Positions 25,041 through 35,226 of a stretch of DNA of 64,000 nt are shown here, piece by piece; the first letter of the stretch is position 1; every line of letters begins with the position of its first letter. Location: NCBI RefSeq assembly GCF_004342445.1, contig NZ_SLWW01000007.1, positions 62,001-126,000 of the forward strand, read 5' to 3'. Source of the DNA: Rhodovulum euryhalinum. GTDB lineage: Bacteria; Pseudomonadota; Alphaproteobacteria; Rhodobacterales; Rhodobacteraceae. The notes under the pieces were generated by a model, which worked only from the letters and a program-made list of their open reading frames with translations, did no database searches and was not told the origin of the DNA. The translations under genes and the position numbers were made by a program.

Positions 25041-25739
25041 TCAGGCCGCGCCGCGCGGCGGCACCAGTTGCTGAACGATCCCCGCGCCCAGCAGGTAAAT
25101 GCTGGTCACCATCAGCACCGTGTCGATCCAGCCCGCGGCGGCGAAATCGTGCCAGGCGGCCCAGCCCCCCGCCAGCGTCCAGGCCAGCGCCACCGGCAGC
25201 GACAGCCAGCGCCAGCGCGCGGTGCGCACGGGGTGGATGAACTTCAGCGGCAGGAACATCGCCACCGCCAGCACCGCCACCACGGCCAGGATCAACCAGA
25301 ACCCGGGCGCCAGCGCGAACAGCACCAGCACCACCATGTTCCAGCAGCCCGGAAAGCCGCAGAACGACTTGTCCGCGGTCTTCATCCGCGTGTCGGCGAA
25401 GTAGAGAACACTGGTGAAGGTGATGATGATGATCGCGATCCACCCGGTCCAGCCCGGCAGCAGGTCCGAATGGAACAGCGCAAAGGCCGGCACAAAGACA
25501 TAGGTCAGGTAGTCGACGATCAGGTCCATCAACTCGCCGTCGATGATCGCGGCGTTGGTCTTGACGTCATAGCGGCGCGCAAAGGGGCCATCCAGCCCGT
25601 CGACGGCAAAGGCCACGATCAGCCACAGGAACATCACGTCCCAGGCCCCGTTCACCGCGGCCAGCAGCGCCAGCATGGCAAAGACGGCCCCCGTGGCGGT
25701 GAAGAAATGCACGAGATAGGCGCGAAAGGCGGGTGTCAT
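25041..25739 (-). CDS. pcs: phosphatidylcholine synthase
   Basis: Membrane CDP-alcohol phosphotransferase that condenses CDP-diacylglycerol with choline, the one-step route to phosphatidylcholine found in alphaproteobacteria. The modified motif reads DGLDGPFARR, then NAAIIDGELMDLIVDY (about residues 48-82), the Pcs variant of the CDP-alcohol motif. Seven or eight hydrophobic segments span the 232 residues. It stands alone, converging on ileS. Confidence 0.9.
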   Translation of the reverse strand: MTPAFRAYLVHFFTATGAVFAMLALLAAVNGAWDVMFLWLIVAFAVDGLDGPFARRYDVKTNAAIIDGELMDLIVDYLTYVFVPAFALFHSDLLPGWTGWIAIIIITFTSVLYFADTRMKTADKSFCGFPGCWNMVVLVLFALAPGFWLILAVVAVLAVAMFLPLKFIHPVRTARWRWLSLPVALAWTLAGGWAAWHDFAAAGWIDTVLMVTSIYLLGAGIVQQLVPPRGAA

Positions 25740-25789
25740 GAAACCGTCATCAGGGATTCGCGTCCGCCGTGCAATCGCGAATACGGGAC

Positions 25790-26713
25790 TCAGGCCTTGG
25801 GATGCGCCGCCTCGTAGACCGCCATCAGCCGCGCGGTGTCGACCGCCGTATAGGCCTGCGTGGTCGACAGCGAGGCATGGCCCAGCAATTCCTGGATCGC
25901 CCGCAGATCGCCGCCTGCTTCCAGCAGATGCGTGGCAAAGCTGTGGCGCAGCGCATGCGGCGTGGCGGTGGCGGGCAGGCCCAGCAGCGCGCGCACCCGT
26001 TCCATCGACCGGGCTACCAGCCGCGGGTTCAGCGCCCCGCCGCGGGCGCCCCGGAACAGCGGTCCGTCGGGGGCCAGATCAAAGGGACAGACCGCCAGAT
26101 AGGCGTCGACCGCATCGCGCGCGGCGGGCAGCACCGGCACGACCCGCTCCTTGCCGCCCTTGCCGCGGATCACCAGCGTCGCGGGCAGCGGCGCATCGCG
26201 GCCCGTCAGCCCCAGCGCCTCGGAAATCCGTAGTCCGCAACCGTAAAGCAGCGTCACCACCGCCGTGTCGCGCGCCGCGATCCAGGGCTCCCGCGCGCTC
26301 TCGCCCACCATGTCCAGCACCGCGCGCGCGGCGTCCTCGGCCAGCGGGCGGGGCAGCTTGCGGCGGAATTTCGGTGCGCGGACCGACAGCACCGCGGTCG
26401 GCTCGAACCCCTCGCGGCGGCCATACCAGCGAAAGAACCCCTTGACCGCCGACAGTGCCCGGGCCAGCGACCGCGCCCCCAGCCCGCGCCCGCGTTCATG
26501 CGCCATCCAGGCCCGCATGTCGCGCAATTCCAGCCCCGCAAGGCGTGCGGGGCCGGCGGGCGCGCCGTCATAGGTGGCCAGAAAGGCCAGGAACCCGGTC
26601 ACGTCCGCCGCATAGGCCGACAGCGTGTTGGCCGCCGCCGCGTTCAGCGCGCGTTCCTCGGCCAGCCAGTCCGCCAGCGCCGCGCGCGTGGACGGGGCCA
26701 GCGCCAGGCTCAT
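25790..26713 (-). CDS. xerC: tyrosine recombinase XerC
   Basis: Site-specific recombinase that resolves chromosome dimers with XerD. Catalytic residues are visible in order: Arg in CGLRISEAL, Lys in KGGKERVVP, His-x-x-Arg in HALRHSFATH, His in LLGHASLSTTQ and the nucleophile Tyr in QAYTAVD. The N-terminal SAM-like DNA-binding domain covers about residues 10-105. Length of 307 fits XerC. It overlaps the DUF484 gene by ATGA, the same pair order (DUF484-xerC) seen in many proteobacteria. Confidence 0.93.
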   Translation of the reverse strand: MSLALAPSTRAALADWLAEERALNAAAANTLSAYAADVTGFLAFLATYDGAPAGPARLAGLELRDMRAWMAHERGRGLGARSLARALSAVKGFFRWYGRREGFEPTAVLSVRAPKFRRKLPRPLAEDAARAVLDMVGESAREPWIAARDTAVVTLLYGCGLRISEALGLTGRDAPLPATLVIRGKGGKERVVPVLPAARDAVDAYLAVCPFDLAPDGPLFRGARGGALNPRLVARSMERVRALLGLPATATPHALRHSFATHLLEAGGDLRAIQELLGHASLSTTQAYTAVDTARLMAVYEAAHPKA

Positions 26714-27414
26714 TCCAGGAAGCGGCGCATCGCCCGTTCGAACACGCCCGCAAGGAAGGTCAGCAGGTCGGTGCCCTGGTTCGGCGCGAATTGCTGCGGA
26801 TCCTCGGACCCCATCGCCAGCATCCCCGGCAGCCGTCCGGTCCCGAAATCCAGCCGCAGCAGCGCCTCGGACCGGATCGCCCCGGCCTTGTGGCCATACA
26901 GTGCGGAACTTCCCGGCACCTGCTGGCGCAGCGTCACCGTGCGCGCGGTGCGCCCGTGCACGCCACCCGCATAGGCATCGACGAATCCCGCGGGCACGAC
27001 CTGCACCACCTCGCCCAGCGCGGCCAGCCCCGCGTCATCGTCCCGGTGCGATTCCAGCACCAGCCGCAGGCAGTCGATCCGCAGGATCGCCGCCACCTCG
27101 CCCGAAAGCGTCGCGACGAACCCGGCGAAATCCTCGGGTTCCAGCAACAGCAGCGCCGCGCGGTGAATCTGGTTCGTCCCCGCCAGGTTCTCGTAGGCGG
27201 CCGCGATCACCGAGCGGTGGGTTTCCTCCAGCCGGTCCAGCCGGGCTTCCAGCCGCTCCATCGCGATGCCGCGCAGATCGACGATGTTGCCGCCCATCAT
27301 GCGTTCGTTGGCCGCGACCAGCGCGCGCATCACGTCGGGGTCGTCAAGGATCGTGTCGGGATGGGCAATGATCTTCGCGCGAAGATCATCCGCGACGGCG
27401 GGGGAGCTGCTCAT
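26710..27414 (-). CDS. DUF484-family protein
   Basis: A 234-residue GAF-like protein of the DUF484 family, whose genes are usually coupled to xerC. The N-terminal helix includes ADDLRAKIIAHPDTILDDPDVMRALV and a following long helix has the conserved MERLEARLDRLEETHRSVI. The C-terminal half resembles a GAF fold with a Gly/Ser-rich core. No enzymatic motif is seen and the family's function is unknown. Translationally coupled to xerC by a 4-base overlap. Confidence 0.85.
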   Translation of the reverse strand: MSSSPAVADDLRAKIIAHPDTILDDPDVMRALVAANERMMGGNIVDLRGIAMERLEARLDRLEETHRSVIAAAYENLAGTNQIHRAALLLLEPEDFAGFVATLSGEVAAILRIDCLRLVLESHRDDDAGLAALGEVVQVVPAGFVDAYAGGVHGRTARTVTLRQQVPGSSALYGHKAGAIRSEALLRLDFGTGRLPGMLAMGSEDPQQFAPNQGTDLLTFLAGVFERAMRRFLE

Positions 27415-27459
27415 GTCTGCCTCGTGTTTATGGTCGTTTTGCGCGACCTTACACCAAGC

Positions 27460-28113
27460 CTACAGAATTTTCTGCCCCGTTTTTTCCCAATCCGCCAGAA
27501 ACGCGGCCAGCCCCTTCTCGGTCAGCGGGTGGGCTGCCATCTTCTTGAGCACATCGGGCGGCGCGGTCGCCACATCGGCGCCGATCTTCGCCGCCTCGGT
27601 CATGTGGTTGACCGAGCGGATCGAGGCGGCCAGTATCTCGGTTCCAAAGCCGTAGTTGTCGTAGATCGTCCTTATGTCGGCGATCAGGTCCATGCCGTCG
27701 AGATTGATGTCGTCCAGCCGCCCGACGAAGGGCGAGATGAAACTCGCCCCCGCCTTGGCGGCCAACAGCGCCTGCGCGGCCGAGAAACAGAGCGTGACAT
27801 TGACCATGTGCCCCTCGCCCGTCAGCACCTTGCAAGCCTTCAGCCCGTCCCAGGTCAGCGGCACCTTGACCGCGATGTTGGGCGCGATCTGCGCCAGCTT
27901 GCGCCCCTCCTCGATCATCGCCGCCGCCTCGGTCGCCACCACTTCCGCCGAGACCGGGCCCGCGACGATGCCGCAGATTTCCTTCGTCACCTCAAGGATA
28001 TCGCGCCCCGATTTCAGGATCAGCGAGGGGTTGGTGGTCACGCCATCCACCATGCCAAGCTCGTTGAGTTCGCGGATCGCATCCACATCGGCGGTATCGA
28101 CGAAGAATTTCAT
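27460..28113 (-). CDS. fsa: fructose-6-phosphate aldolase / transaldolase
   Basis: Small TIM-barrel transaldolase-family enzyme of 217 residues, the size of the TalC/FSA group. The N-terminus [16 protein letters not shown] and GVTTNPSLI are characteristic. The Schiff-base lysine is in [12 protein letters not shown] (about residue 86). The C-terminal part keeps [15 protein letters not shown]. Sequence alone does not separate transaldolase from fructose-6-phosphate aldolase activity; in Rhodobacteraceae this is often the only transaldolase and probably serves the pentose phosphate pathway. It is divergent from priA. Confidence 0.9.
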   Translation of the reverse strand: MKFFVDTADVDAIRELNELGMVDGVTTNPSLILKSGRDILEVTKEICGIVAGPVSAEVVATEAAAMIEEGRKLAQIAPNIAVKVPLTWDGLKACKVLTGEGHMVNVTLCFSAAQALLAAKAGASFISPFVGRLDDINLDGMDLIADIRTIYDNYGFGTEILAASIRSVNHMTEAAKIGADVATAPPDVLKKMAAHPLTEKGLAAFLADWEKTGQKIL

Positions 28114-28202
28114 GGGGCTGCCTTGCGTCCTGGTTCAATTTGTCGCGTCAGTGATACCGGATGGCTGGCGGCTTCGAAAGCCCGTCTTTGGACGGATCAC
28201 CC

Positions 28203-30392
28203 ATGGTTGAGGACTTTGCCGCAGGGGCCCGCGTCGGCGTGCTGACCGCCGAGCCGCTTGACCGGGTGCTCGACTACCTCGCGCCCGAGGGCGGCTGCGG
28301 CATCGGCGATTTCGTCGAGGTGCCGTTGGGGCCGCGCCGCGTCCTGGGCGTGGTCTGGGGGGCGGGCGCGGGCGATTTCGACGCCGCCCGGCTGCGCCCC
28401 GTCGCCCGCGTTCTCGACGCCGCCCCCATGAAGGCCGAGATGCGCGGCTTTCTCGAACGCGCCGCCGATTACACGCTGACGCCGCTGTCCGCGATGCTGC
28501 GGCTGGCGACCCGTGCGCCGTGGCTGGGCGACGCCCCCTCGATGCAAAGGGTCTATCGCCGCGGCCCGGGCCTGCCCGACCGGATGACCGACCCGCGCGC
28601 CCGCGTCCTCGACACGCTTGACGCCTATGGCGGGCTCTGCTTCACGCTTGGGGAACTGGCCGCCGAGGCGGGGGTCTCGACCACGGTGGTCAAGGGCCTG
28701 ATCCCCTCGGGCGCGGTGCTGGAGGAGGACACGCCCCGCGACCGGCCCTATCCCCGGCTTGACCCCGCCCGCCCCGGCATGGCGCTGGCCCCCGACCAGC
28801 AACAGGCCGCCGCCCGGCTGTGTTCCGCCGTCGCCTCGGGCGGCTACGGCACCACGCTGCTCAAGGGGGTCACCGGCTCGGGCAAGACCGAGGTCTACCT
28901 GGCCGCCGTTGCCGAATGTCTGGGGCAGGGCCGGCAGGCGCTGGTCCTGCTGCCGGAAATCGCCCTGACCGCCGAGTTCCTGTCCCGGGTCGAGGCCCGC
29001 TTCGGCGCGCGGCCCGCCGAATGGCATTCCGGCGTCACCATGGTCGAACGCCGCCGGCTGTGGCGGATGGTGGGGCAGGGCGACGCGCAGCTTGTCGTCG
29101 GCGCGCGCTCGGCGCTGTTCCTGCCGTTCCGCGACCTCGGCCTGATCGTCGTCGACGAGGAACATGACAGTTCCTACAAGCAGGAGGAGGGCGCGCTCTA
29201 CAACGCCCGCGACATGGCGGTGCTGCGTGCGTCGCTCTGTTCCGCACAGGTGGTGCTGGCCTCGGCCACGCCCTCGCTGGAAAGCTGGGCCAATGCCGAG
29301 GCGGGCAAATACGCGCGCCTCGACCTGACCTCGCGCTTCGGCGAGGCGGAATTGCCCGAGATGGCCACGATCGACCTGCGCGCCGAGGATCTGCCGCCGG
29401 GGCGCTGGATCTCGCCCACGCTGGCCGGTGCAGTGGCCGCGCGGCTGGCCGCCGGGCAACAGGCGCTGCTGTTTCTCAACCGCCGCGGCTATGCGCCGGT
29501 CACGGTCTGCCGGGCCTGCGGGCACATGATCGCCTGCGACCACTGCGACGCGCGGATGGTGGAACACCGCTTTCTCAAACGTCTCGTCTGCCACCAGTGC
29601 GGCGAAACCCGGCCGATCCCCGAGACCTGCCCCTCTTGCGGGGCGGCGGGCAAGCTGGCGCCGGTGGGGCCCGGCGTCGAACGGCTGGCCGAGGAAACCG
29701 CCGAGCTTTTCCCCGGGGCGCGGGTCGCGGTGCTGTCCTCCGACCTGTTCACCACGGCCCGCGCGCTCAAGACGCAGATCAAGGCGATCGCGGGTGGCGA
29801 GGCCGACATCATCATCGGCACGCAACTGGTGGCCAAGGGGCACAACTTTCCGCTGCTGACGCTGGTGGGCGTGATCGACGCCGATCTGGGGTTGCAAGGC
29901 TCGGACATGCGCGCGGCGGAACGCACCTTTCAACTGATGCGGCAGGTCGCGGGCCGGGCGGGCCGGGGCGCGGCCCGGGGCGTGGCGCTGTTGCAGACCT
30001 TCCAGCCCGACCACCCGGTGATCCGCGCGATCCTGACCGGCGACGAGGAAGGCTTCTGGCGCGCAGAGGCCGCCGAGCGGCGGGCGGCCGGCATGCCGCC
30101 CTATGGCCGGCTGGCGGGCATCATCCTGTCGGCGCCCGAGGCCAAGGCGGCCTTCGACCTCGGCACCCATCTGGCCCGCAACGACGCGGCCCTGCGCCGG
30201 ATCGGCGCGCAGGTCTACGGCCCGGCCCCCGCGCCCATCGCGCGGATCCGCGGCCGGCACCGGGTGCGCCTGCTGGTCAAGGCCGCCAAGGGCGCGCCGT
30301 TGCAGGCCGCGATCCGCGACTGGCTGGCCCCCGTCAAGCTGCCCGCGCAGGTTCGCCTCGCCGTCGACATCGACCCGCAAAGCTTTCTCTGA
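28203..30392 (+). CDS. priA: primosomal protein N' (replication restart helicase)
   Basis: 3'-5' helicase that reloads the replisome at stalled forks; 729 residues from the chosen ATG. An ATG 42 bases earlier is possible, but the family begins close to the VGVLTAEPLDRVLDY strand, so the shorter form is preferred. Walker A is GVTGSGKTEVY (about residue 227), the DEAH-like box is VDEEHDSSYKQEE, and the two zinc ions are held by cysteines in CRACGHMIACDHCDA and CHQCGE...CPSCG. Helicase motif GQQALLFLNRRGYAP precedes them. Stands alone, divergent from the transaldolase gene. Confidence 0.95.
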   Translation: MVEDFAAGARVGVLTAEPLDRVLDYLAPEGGCGIGDFVEVPLGPRRVLGVVWGAGAGDFDAARLRPVARVLDAAPMKAEMRGFLERAADYTLTPLSAMLRLATRAPWLGDAPSMQRVYRRGPGLPDRMTDPRARVLDTLDAYGGLCFTLGELAAEAGVSTTVVKGLIPSGAVLEEDTPRDRPYPRLDPARPGMALAPDQQQAAARLCSAVASGGYGTTLLKGVTGSGKTEVYLAAVAECLGQGRQALVLLPEIALTAEFLSRVEARFGARPAEWHSGVTMVERRRLWRMVGQGDAQLVVGARSALFLPFRDLGLIVVDEEHDSSYKQEEGALYNARDMAVLRASLCSAQVVLASATPSLESWANAEAGKYARLDLTSRFGEAELPEMATIDLRAEDLPPGRWISPTLAGAVAARLAAGQQALLFLNRRGYAPVTVCRACGHMIACDHCDARMVEHRFLKRLVCHQCGETRPIPETCPSCGAAGKLAPVGPGVERLAEETAELFPGARVAVLSSDLFTTARALKTQIKAIAGGEADIIIGTQLVAKGHNFPLLTLVGVIDADLGLQGSDMRAAERTFQLMRQVAGRAGRGAARGVALLQTFQPDHPVIRAILTGDEEGFWRAEAAERRAAGMPPYGRLAGIILSAPEAKAAFDLGTHLARNDAALRRIGAQVYGPAPAPIARIRGRHRVRLLVKAAKGAPLQAAIRDWLAPVKLPAQVRLAVDIDPQSFL

Positions 30393-30512
30393 GCGGGCAG
30401 GCCCCGCGCCCGCAGCCAGAGGCCCCGGCGCGGCGGCGGGGGCAGGGGGCGCCCGGCTGCCGTGCGGCCCGGAAAAAAAGTCCGATGGAATTCCGATTTC
30501 GGAAACGGCGCC

Positions 30513-31577
30513 TCAGGCCGCCTTTGCCGCGCCCCTGGGCTGGTCGATCAGGTAGTCGGTCACCATTCCGCCCACCCACATCGCGACCAGCGCAACCCAC
30601 ATCGTGCCAACGAAAATCGACCCGCCGGTAACGCCTGCACCGATCGAACACCCGCCCGCCAGCATGCCGCCGAACCCCATCAGCGCCGCCCCGATCATCG
30701 CCTTGCGCATGTTCACCTCGGACTCGAACCCCTGGAACTTCAGGTCGCCACAGATCCAGGCCGCCAGGAAGGATCCCAGGAACACGCCGGGCACCAGGCC
30801 GATGTCGAATTCCAGGATCGCCGGGCGTTCCAGGAAGAACATCAAGGTGTTGGCGGATGGGCCGGTGAAAGTCAGGCTTTCGATCTGCATCGGTTCGAAG
30901 CTGACCTGTGCCAGCCCGAAGGTCAGCACCCAGCCCACCGCCACGGCGAATCCGACCCCCGCCCCGAAGAACAGCGTGCGGAACGAGATGCGGTTTCGCT
31001 TGGCCATCCACAGCGCCAGCACCGCAAAGCCGAAGCCCAGCACAAGGCCCGAGATCTCGGGCAGCCGGAACGCCTCGATCAGGTTCACGTTGCGCCCCCC
31101 CGGCGTCACCCAAAGCGCCGCCAGCTTGTCGCGGAGCGGCGAAAGCCAGCCATGCAGGCTCATCTGCGCCAGAACCGCAAAGATCAGCCCCGAGATCACC
31201 GAGCGCAGGTTTCCAGTGGCCGCCAGCACCAGCAAACGGCCGGGACAGCCGCGCGCCAGCACCATGCCCGCGCCGAAGATCAGCCCGCCGATGATCGCCC
31301 CCGACCAGGATCCGGTCACCGCCATCATCCGCGCCTCGTCCGCCCGCATCAGCCCGGCGAGTTCCGCGCCCTGCACCCAGACCAGCGCCGTCGAAAAGCA
31401 CAACAGCCACACCGCCACCCGTGGTCCCATCTGGCCGCGGGCGAACTCGATCGTCGCGGCCCGCAGGCAGAAGGCCGAGCGTTGCGCCGCCACGCCGAAG
31501 ACCATGCCGGTGATCAGCCCGAACAGCGCCGCCGCCGGCGCCTCGCCGATACCTTCCACGACCGCCAGAATGTCCAT
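30513..31577 (-). CDS. YeeE/YedE-family sulfur-compound transporter
   Basis: A multi-pass membrane protein of 354 residues with the two family signatures, GAGMVLARGCPGRLL (about residue 100) and GFGGMLAGGCSIGAGVTGGS (about residue 300). Each contains the conserved Cys thought to relay thiosulfate or other sulfur species in characterised TsuA-type relatives. About nine or ten hydrophobic segments are present. No TusA-like small protein gene is adjacent, although many such transporters have one. It is divergent from an MFS gene. Confidence 0.85.
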   Translation of the reverse strand: MDILAVVEGIGEAPAAALFGLITGMVFGVAAQRSAFCLRAATIEFARGQMGPRVAVWLLCFSTALVWVQGAELAGLMRADEARMMAVTGSWSGAIIGGLIFGAGMVLARGCPGRLLVLAATGNLRSVISGLIFAVLAQMSLHGWLSPLRDKLAALWVTPGGRNVNLIEAFRLPEISGLVLGFGFAVLALWMAKRNRISFRTLFFGAGVGFAVAVGWVLTFGLAQVSFEPMQIESLTFTGPSANTLMFFLERPAILEFDIGLVPGVFLGSFLAAWICGDLKFQGFESEVNMRKAMIGAALMGFGGMLAGGCSIGAGVTGGSIFVGTMWVALVAMWVGGMVTDYLIDQPRGAAKAA

Positions 31578-31717
31578 GACGCGCGTCTCCCGTGCTCCCT
31601 CCGATGGATCTGCCCCGGATCACCCCACCCCGCCTTGATCTGGATCACCGGCGGCCCGGCGCGGCCGGGGCGCGATTCCCGCTCGCCAAGCGTGCCGCGC
31701 GGGGCTATGGGAAGGCG

Positions 31718-32965
31718 ATGACGCTCCTGTTCCGCCTTTCGCCGATGCCGCTCGCCGACGCGGCCGCGCTGCCCTTGTGGCGGCGGCCCGTGGCGCTGTT
31801 GTTCGTCATGGCCTTTGCCATGCCGGTGGCGTTCGCCACGTGGTCGGCGCTTCTGAACAATTTCGTCATCGAGGCGGCGGGCTTTACCGGCGTCGAGATC
31901 GGCTGGCTGCACACGGTGCGGGAAATCCCCGGGTTCCTTGCGGTGGGGGTGATCGCGCTGATCATCTTCATCCGCGAACAGGTGCTGGGCATCGTGTCGC
32001 TGATCATGCTGGGGGTGGCGACCGCGGTGACCGCGTGGTTTCCGTCGCTCGGCGGGCTGCTGGCAGTGACGCTGATCAGTTCGATCGGGTTTCACTATTT
32101 CGAGACGGTGAACCAGTCGCTGCAACTGCAATGGATCGCCAAGGACCGCGCCCCGCAGACGCTGGGCTGGCTGGTCGCCGCCGGGTCGGCCGCCTCGCTC
32201 ATCGCCTACGGACTGCTGGTGGTGACGTGGAAGGCGTTCGATCTGTCGTACAACCTCGTCTACCTCGCGGCGGGGGGCTTCACGGCCGCCGTGGCGCTGT
32301 TCTGCCTGCTGGCCTATCCGCAATTCGAGGCGCCGAACCCGCAGGTCAAGCGTCTGGTGCTGCGCCGCCGCTACTGGCTCTACTACGCGCTGCAGTTCAT
32401 GGCCGGGGCGCGGCGGCAGATCTTCGTGGTCTTCGCGGCCTTCATGATGGTCGAGAGGTTCGGCTTTGAAGTCCATGAAGTCACGGCGCTTTTCCTGATA
32501 AACTTCCTGGCCAACATGGCCTTCGCGCCGCTGATGGGGCGGGCGGTGGCGAAATGGGGGGAACGGCGCGCGCTGGCCTTCGAATATGTCGGGCTGATCG
32601 GCGTGTTCCTCGCCTATGGCGGCATCTACTGGTTCGGCTGGGGCGTCGTGCTGGCCGCCGCGCTTTACGTCATCGACCACCTGTTCTTCGCGCTGGCCTT
32701 CGCGCTGAAGACCTATTTCCAGAAGATCGCGGACCCGGGCGACATCGCCCCCACCGCCGCGGTGGCCTTCACCATCAACCACATCGCCGCCGTGTTCCTG
32801 CCCGCGGCGCTGGGCTATCTGTGGGTCACCTCGCCGGGGGGCGTGTTCGTGCTGGCGGCCACGATGGCGGGGGTGTCACTGATGCTGGCGCTGATGATCC
32901 CGCGCCACCCCGAGCCGGGCAACGAGACGATCTTTTCGGGCCTGGTCGCCACGCCCGCCGAGTAG
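31718..32965 (+). CDS. MFS-type transporter, substrate unknown
   Basis: A 415-residue protein with about twelve hydrophobic segments in two blocks and a central charged loop, as in major facilitator transporters. The start MTLLFRLSP was chosen with an AAGG stretch just upstream; an in-frame ATG 126 bases earlier would add a polar, Pro/Arg-rich leader in the intergenic gap. Conserved-looking phrases include GWLHTVREIPGFLAVG and FEVHEVTALFLINFLANM. No substrate motif is recognised. Upstream neighbour is the divergent YeeE-type transporter; ptsP converges on it. Confidence 0.75.
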   Translation: MTLLFRLSPMPLADAAALPLWRRPVALLFVMAFAMPVAFATWSALLNNFVIEAAGFTGVEIGWLHTVREIPGFLAVGVIALIIFIREQVLGIVSLIMLGVATAVTAWFPSLGGLLAVTLISSIGFHYFETVNQSLQLQWIAKDRAPQTLGWLVAAGSAASLIAYGLLVVTWKAFDLSYNLVYLAAGGFTAAVALFCLLAYPQFEAPNPQVKRLVLRRRYWLYYALQFMAGARRQIFVVFAAFMMVERFGFEVHEVTALFLINFLANMAFAPLMGRAVAKWGERRALAFEYVGLIGVFLAYGGIYWFGWGVVLAAALYVIDHLFFALAFALKTYFQKIADPGDIAPTAAVAFTINHIAAVFLPAALGYLWVTSPGGVFVLAATMAGVSLMLALMIPRHPEPGNETIFSGLVATPAE

Positions 32966-32968
32966 CGG

Positions 32969-35215
32969 CTATTCGCCCCGCCGACGCAGCCAGTCCATCA
33001 CCGCGGGGCGGACCGATTGCGCGCCGCTGGCCCGCGCCGCGTCGATCACCGCGCGGGCCTCGGCCAGATCGCTTTTCCGCAGCATGTGCTTGACCGGACC
33101 GATGGAGGCAGGGCGCATCGACAGCGCGCGGAACCCGATCGCGGTCAGGCACAGCGCCTCGACCGGGCGGCCCGCATCCTCGCCGCAGAACGACAGCGGC
33201 GTGCCGGTATCCTCGCACCGCTTCACGATCTGTTCGAGGAAGGTCAGGAAGCTGACGTTCAGCGTGTCGTAGCGGCGGCGCACGCGTTCGTTCTCGCGGT
33301 CGGCGGCGAAGAAGAACTGTTTCAGGTCGTTGCCGCCGATCGAGATGAAATCGGCCAGTTCGTAGAACTGCCGCGGCGCGAACGCCATGCTGGGGGTCTC
33401 GACCATCGCGCCGATCTCGACCTTTTCGGGAAGGACGCGGCCCAGCCGTTCCTCGCGGTCGAGCTCGTTCAGCAGATGCTCGCGGGCGGCGCGGAACTCG
33501 TCGAGCTGGGCGATCAGCGGGAACATCACCGTCAGTGGCCGCCCGTTCGCCGCCCGGATCAGCGCCTGCAACTGCATCCGCATCATGCCGGGCCGGTCCA
33601 GCCCCACCCGGATCGCCCGCCAGCCGAGCGCGGGGTTCGGTTCCTCCTGCGGCTTCATGTAGGACAGAACCTTGTCGGACCCGATATCGAGCGTGCGGAA
33701 GGCCACGCGCCTGCCCTTGGCGGCGTCGATCACGCGGGCATAAAGCGCGGCCAGTTTGCTGCGGCGGGGCACCTTTGAGCGGACGAGGAACTGCAACTCG
33801 GTGCGGAAAAGCCCCACCCCCTCGGCGCCCGAGCTTTCCAGCGAGGGCAGGTCGGCCATCAGGCCCGCATTCATGGTCAGCGTGATCCGCTGGCCGCACA
33901 GCGTCACCGCGGGTTCCTTGCGGATCGCGGCATAGCGCTTCTGCGCCTTGGCCTGCATCGCGATCTTGTCTTCGAAGGCGGCGCGCACGGTCTCTTCGGG
34001 GCGCAGGTGGACGATGCCCTGCTCGCCATCCAGAAGGATCAGGTTGCCGTTCAGCGCCTCGGTGGTGACGCGGCCCGCCTGGATCACCAGGGGGATCGCC
34101 AGGGCGCGCGCCACGATCGCCGCGTGGCTGCCGACCGACCCCTCTTCCAGCACGATGCCGCGCAAGCTGCGGCCATAGTCCAGCAACTCGCCCGGCCCGA
34201 TATTGCGCGCGATCAGGATCGGGTCGGCCGGGCGTTCGGCGCCGGTGCGCTCGCCCTGACCGGTCAGGATGCGCAGCAGGCGGTTCGACAGGTCGTCCAG
34301 ATCGTGCAGGCGTTCCCGCAGATAGGGGTCGGGCACGGTCTGCATCCGGGCGCGGGCGGCGGACTGTTCCTTTTCCACCGCCGCCTCGGCCGACAGGCCG
34401 CGGGCGATGTCCTCTTCCATCCGCCGCTTCCAGCCGCGGGAATTGGCGAACATCCGATAGGCTTCCAGAACCTGCAACTGGTCCTTGTCGCCCGTGGTTG
34501 CCGAGTTCAGCATCTCGTCGACGGTGACGCGCAGCCGGTCCACGGCCTCTTTCAGCCGCTTCAGTTCGGTCTCGGGGTCGTCGGCGATCGGGTTCGTCAC
34601 CACCACCCGCGGCTCGTGCAACCAGGCATGGCCCACCGCCACGCCCTCTTGCGCGACGGTGCCGCGGATCATCACGGGGCGCTGGTGCAACGCCGCCAGC
34701 GCCTCGCCCTCGCCGACGAAGGCGCCAAGCTCGGTCATCTCGGCCAGCACCATGGCGACGACTTCCAGGGCATAGACCTCGTCGTCGGAATATTGCCGGG
34801 CATGTTTCGACTGGACGACGACCACGCCCAGCCGTTCGCCCAGCCGCTGGATCGGCACGCCCAGGAACGACGAGAAGATCTCCTCGCCGGTCTCGGGCAT
34901 GTAGCGGAAACCGCGTTCCTGCGGCGCGTTGCCGGTGTTGATCGGCCGTGCGGTCTTGGCCACCCGGCCCACCAGGCCCTCGCCCACCCGCAGCCGTGTC
35001 TGGTGCACCGACTCGGGTTTCAGCCCCTCGGTCGCGCACAATTCCAGCGTGTCGGCGTCGCGAAACAGGTAGATCGAGCACACGTCGGTGCCCATCTGCT
35101 CGGCGATGATCGTGGTGATGCGGTCAAGCCGCTCCTGACCGGCGCCGGGCTCGGCAAGGGTGTCGCGCAGGCGGCGAAGCAGCCTGCGGCTTGCGCTTTC
35201 GGTCTGTTCGGGCAT
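32969..35215 (-). CDS. ptsP: PTS-Ntr enzyme I with GAF domain
   Basis: Phosphoenolpyruvate-protein phosphotransferase that starts the nitrogen PTS relay to NPr and EIIA-Ntr. Domain order: GAF (about residues 15-165, the part that senses nitrogen status in E. coli), EI N-terminal helical region, the swivelling phosphohistidine domain with the active His in GSVGSHAAIVAR (about residue 364), then the PEP-binding barrel with TLDIGSDK, FRTELQFL and GGNDLKQFFFAADREN. Length 748 is standard for PtsP. It follows lysC after 11 bp on the same strand, a Rhodobacterales arrangement that probably means co-transcription. Confidence 0.95.
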   Translation of the reverse strand: MPEQTESASRRLLRRLRDTLAEPGAGQERLDRITTIIAEQMGTDVCSIYLFRDADTLELCATEGLKPESVHQTRLRVGEGLVGRVAKTARPINTGNAPQERGFRYMPETGEEIFSSFLGVPIQRLGERLGVVVVQSKHARQYSDDEVYALEVVAMVLAEMTELGAFVGEGEALAALHQRPVMIRGTVAQEGVAVGHAWLHEPRVVVTNPIADDPETELKRLKEAVDRLRVTVDEMLNSATTGDKDQLQVLEAYRMFANSRGWKRRMEEDIARGLSAEAAVEKEQSAARARMQTVPDPYLRERLHDLDDLSNRLLRILTGQGERTGAERPADPILIARNIGPGELLDYGRSLRGIVLEEGSVGSHAAIVARALAIPLVIQAGRVTTEALNGNLILLDGEQGIVHLRPEETVRAAFEDKIAMQAKAQKRYAAIRKEPAVTLCGQRITLTMNAGLMADLPSLESSGAEGVGLFRTELQFLVRSKVPRRSKLAALYARVIDAAKGRRVAFRTLDIGSDKVLSYMKPQEEPNPALGWRAIRVGLDRPGMMRMQLQALIRAANGRPLTVMFPLIAQLDEFRAAREHLLNELDREERLGRVLPEKVEIGAMVETPSMAFAPRQFYELADFISIGGNDLKQFFFAADRENERVRRRYDTLNVSFLTFLEQIVKRCEDTGTPLSFCGEDAGRPVEALCLTAIGFRALSMRPASIGPVKHMLRKSDLAEARAVIDAARASGAQSVRPAVMDWLRRRGE

Positions 35216-35226
35216 CTGCCCCCGCG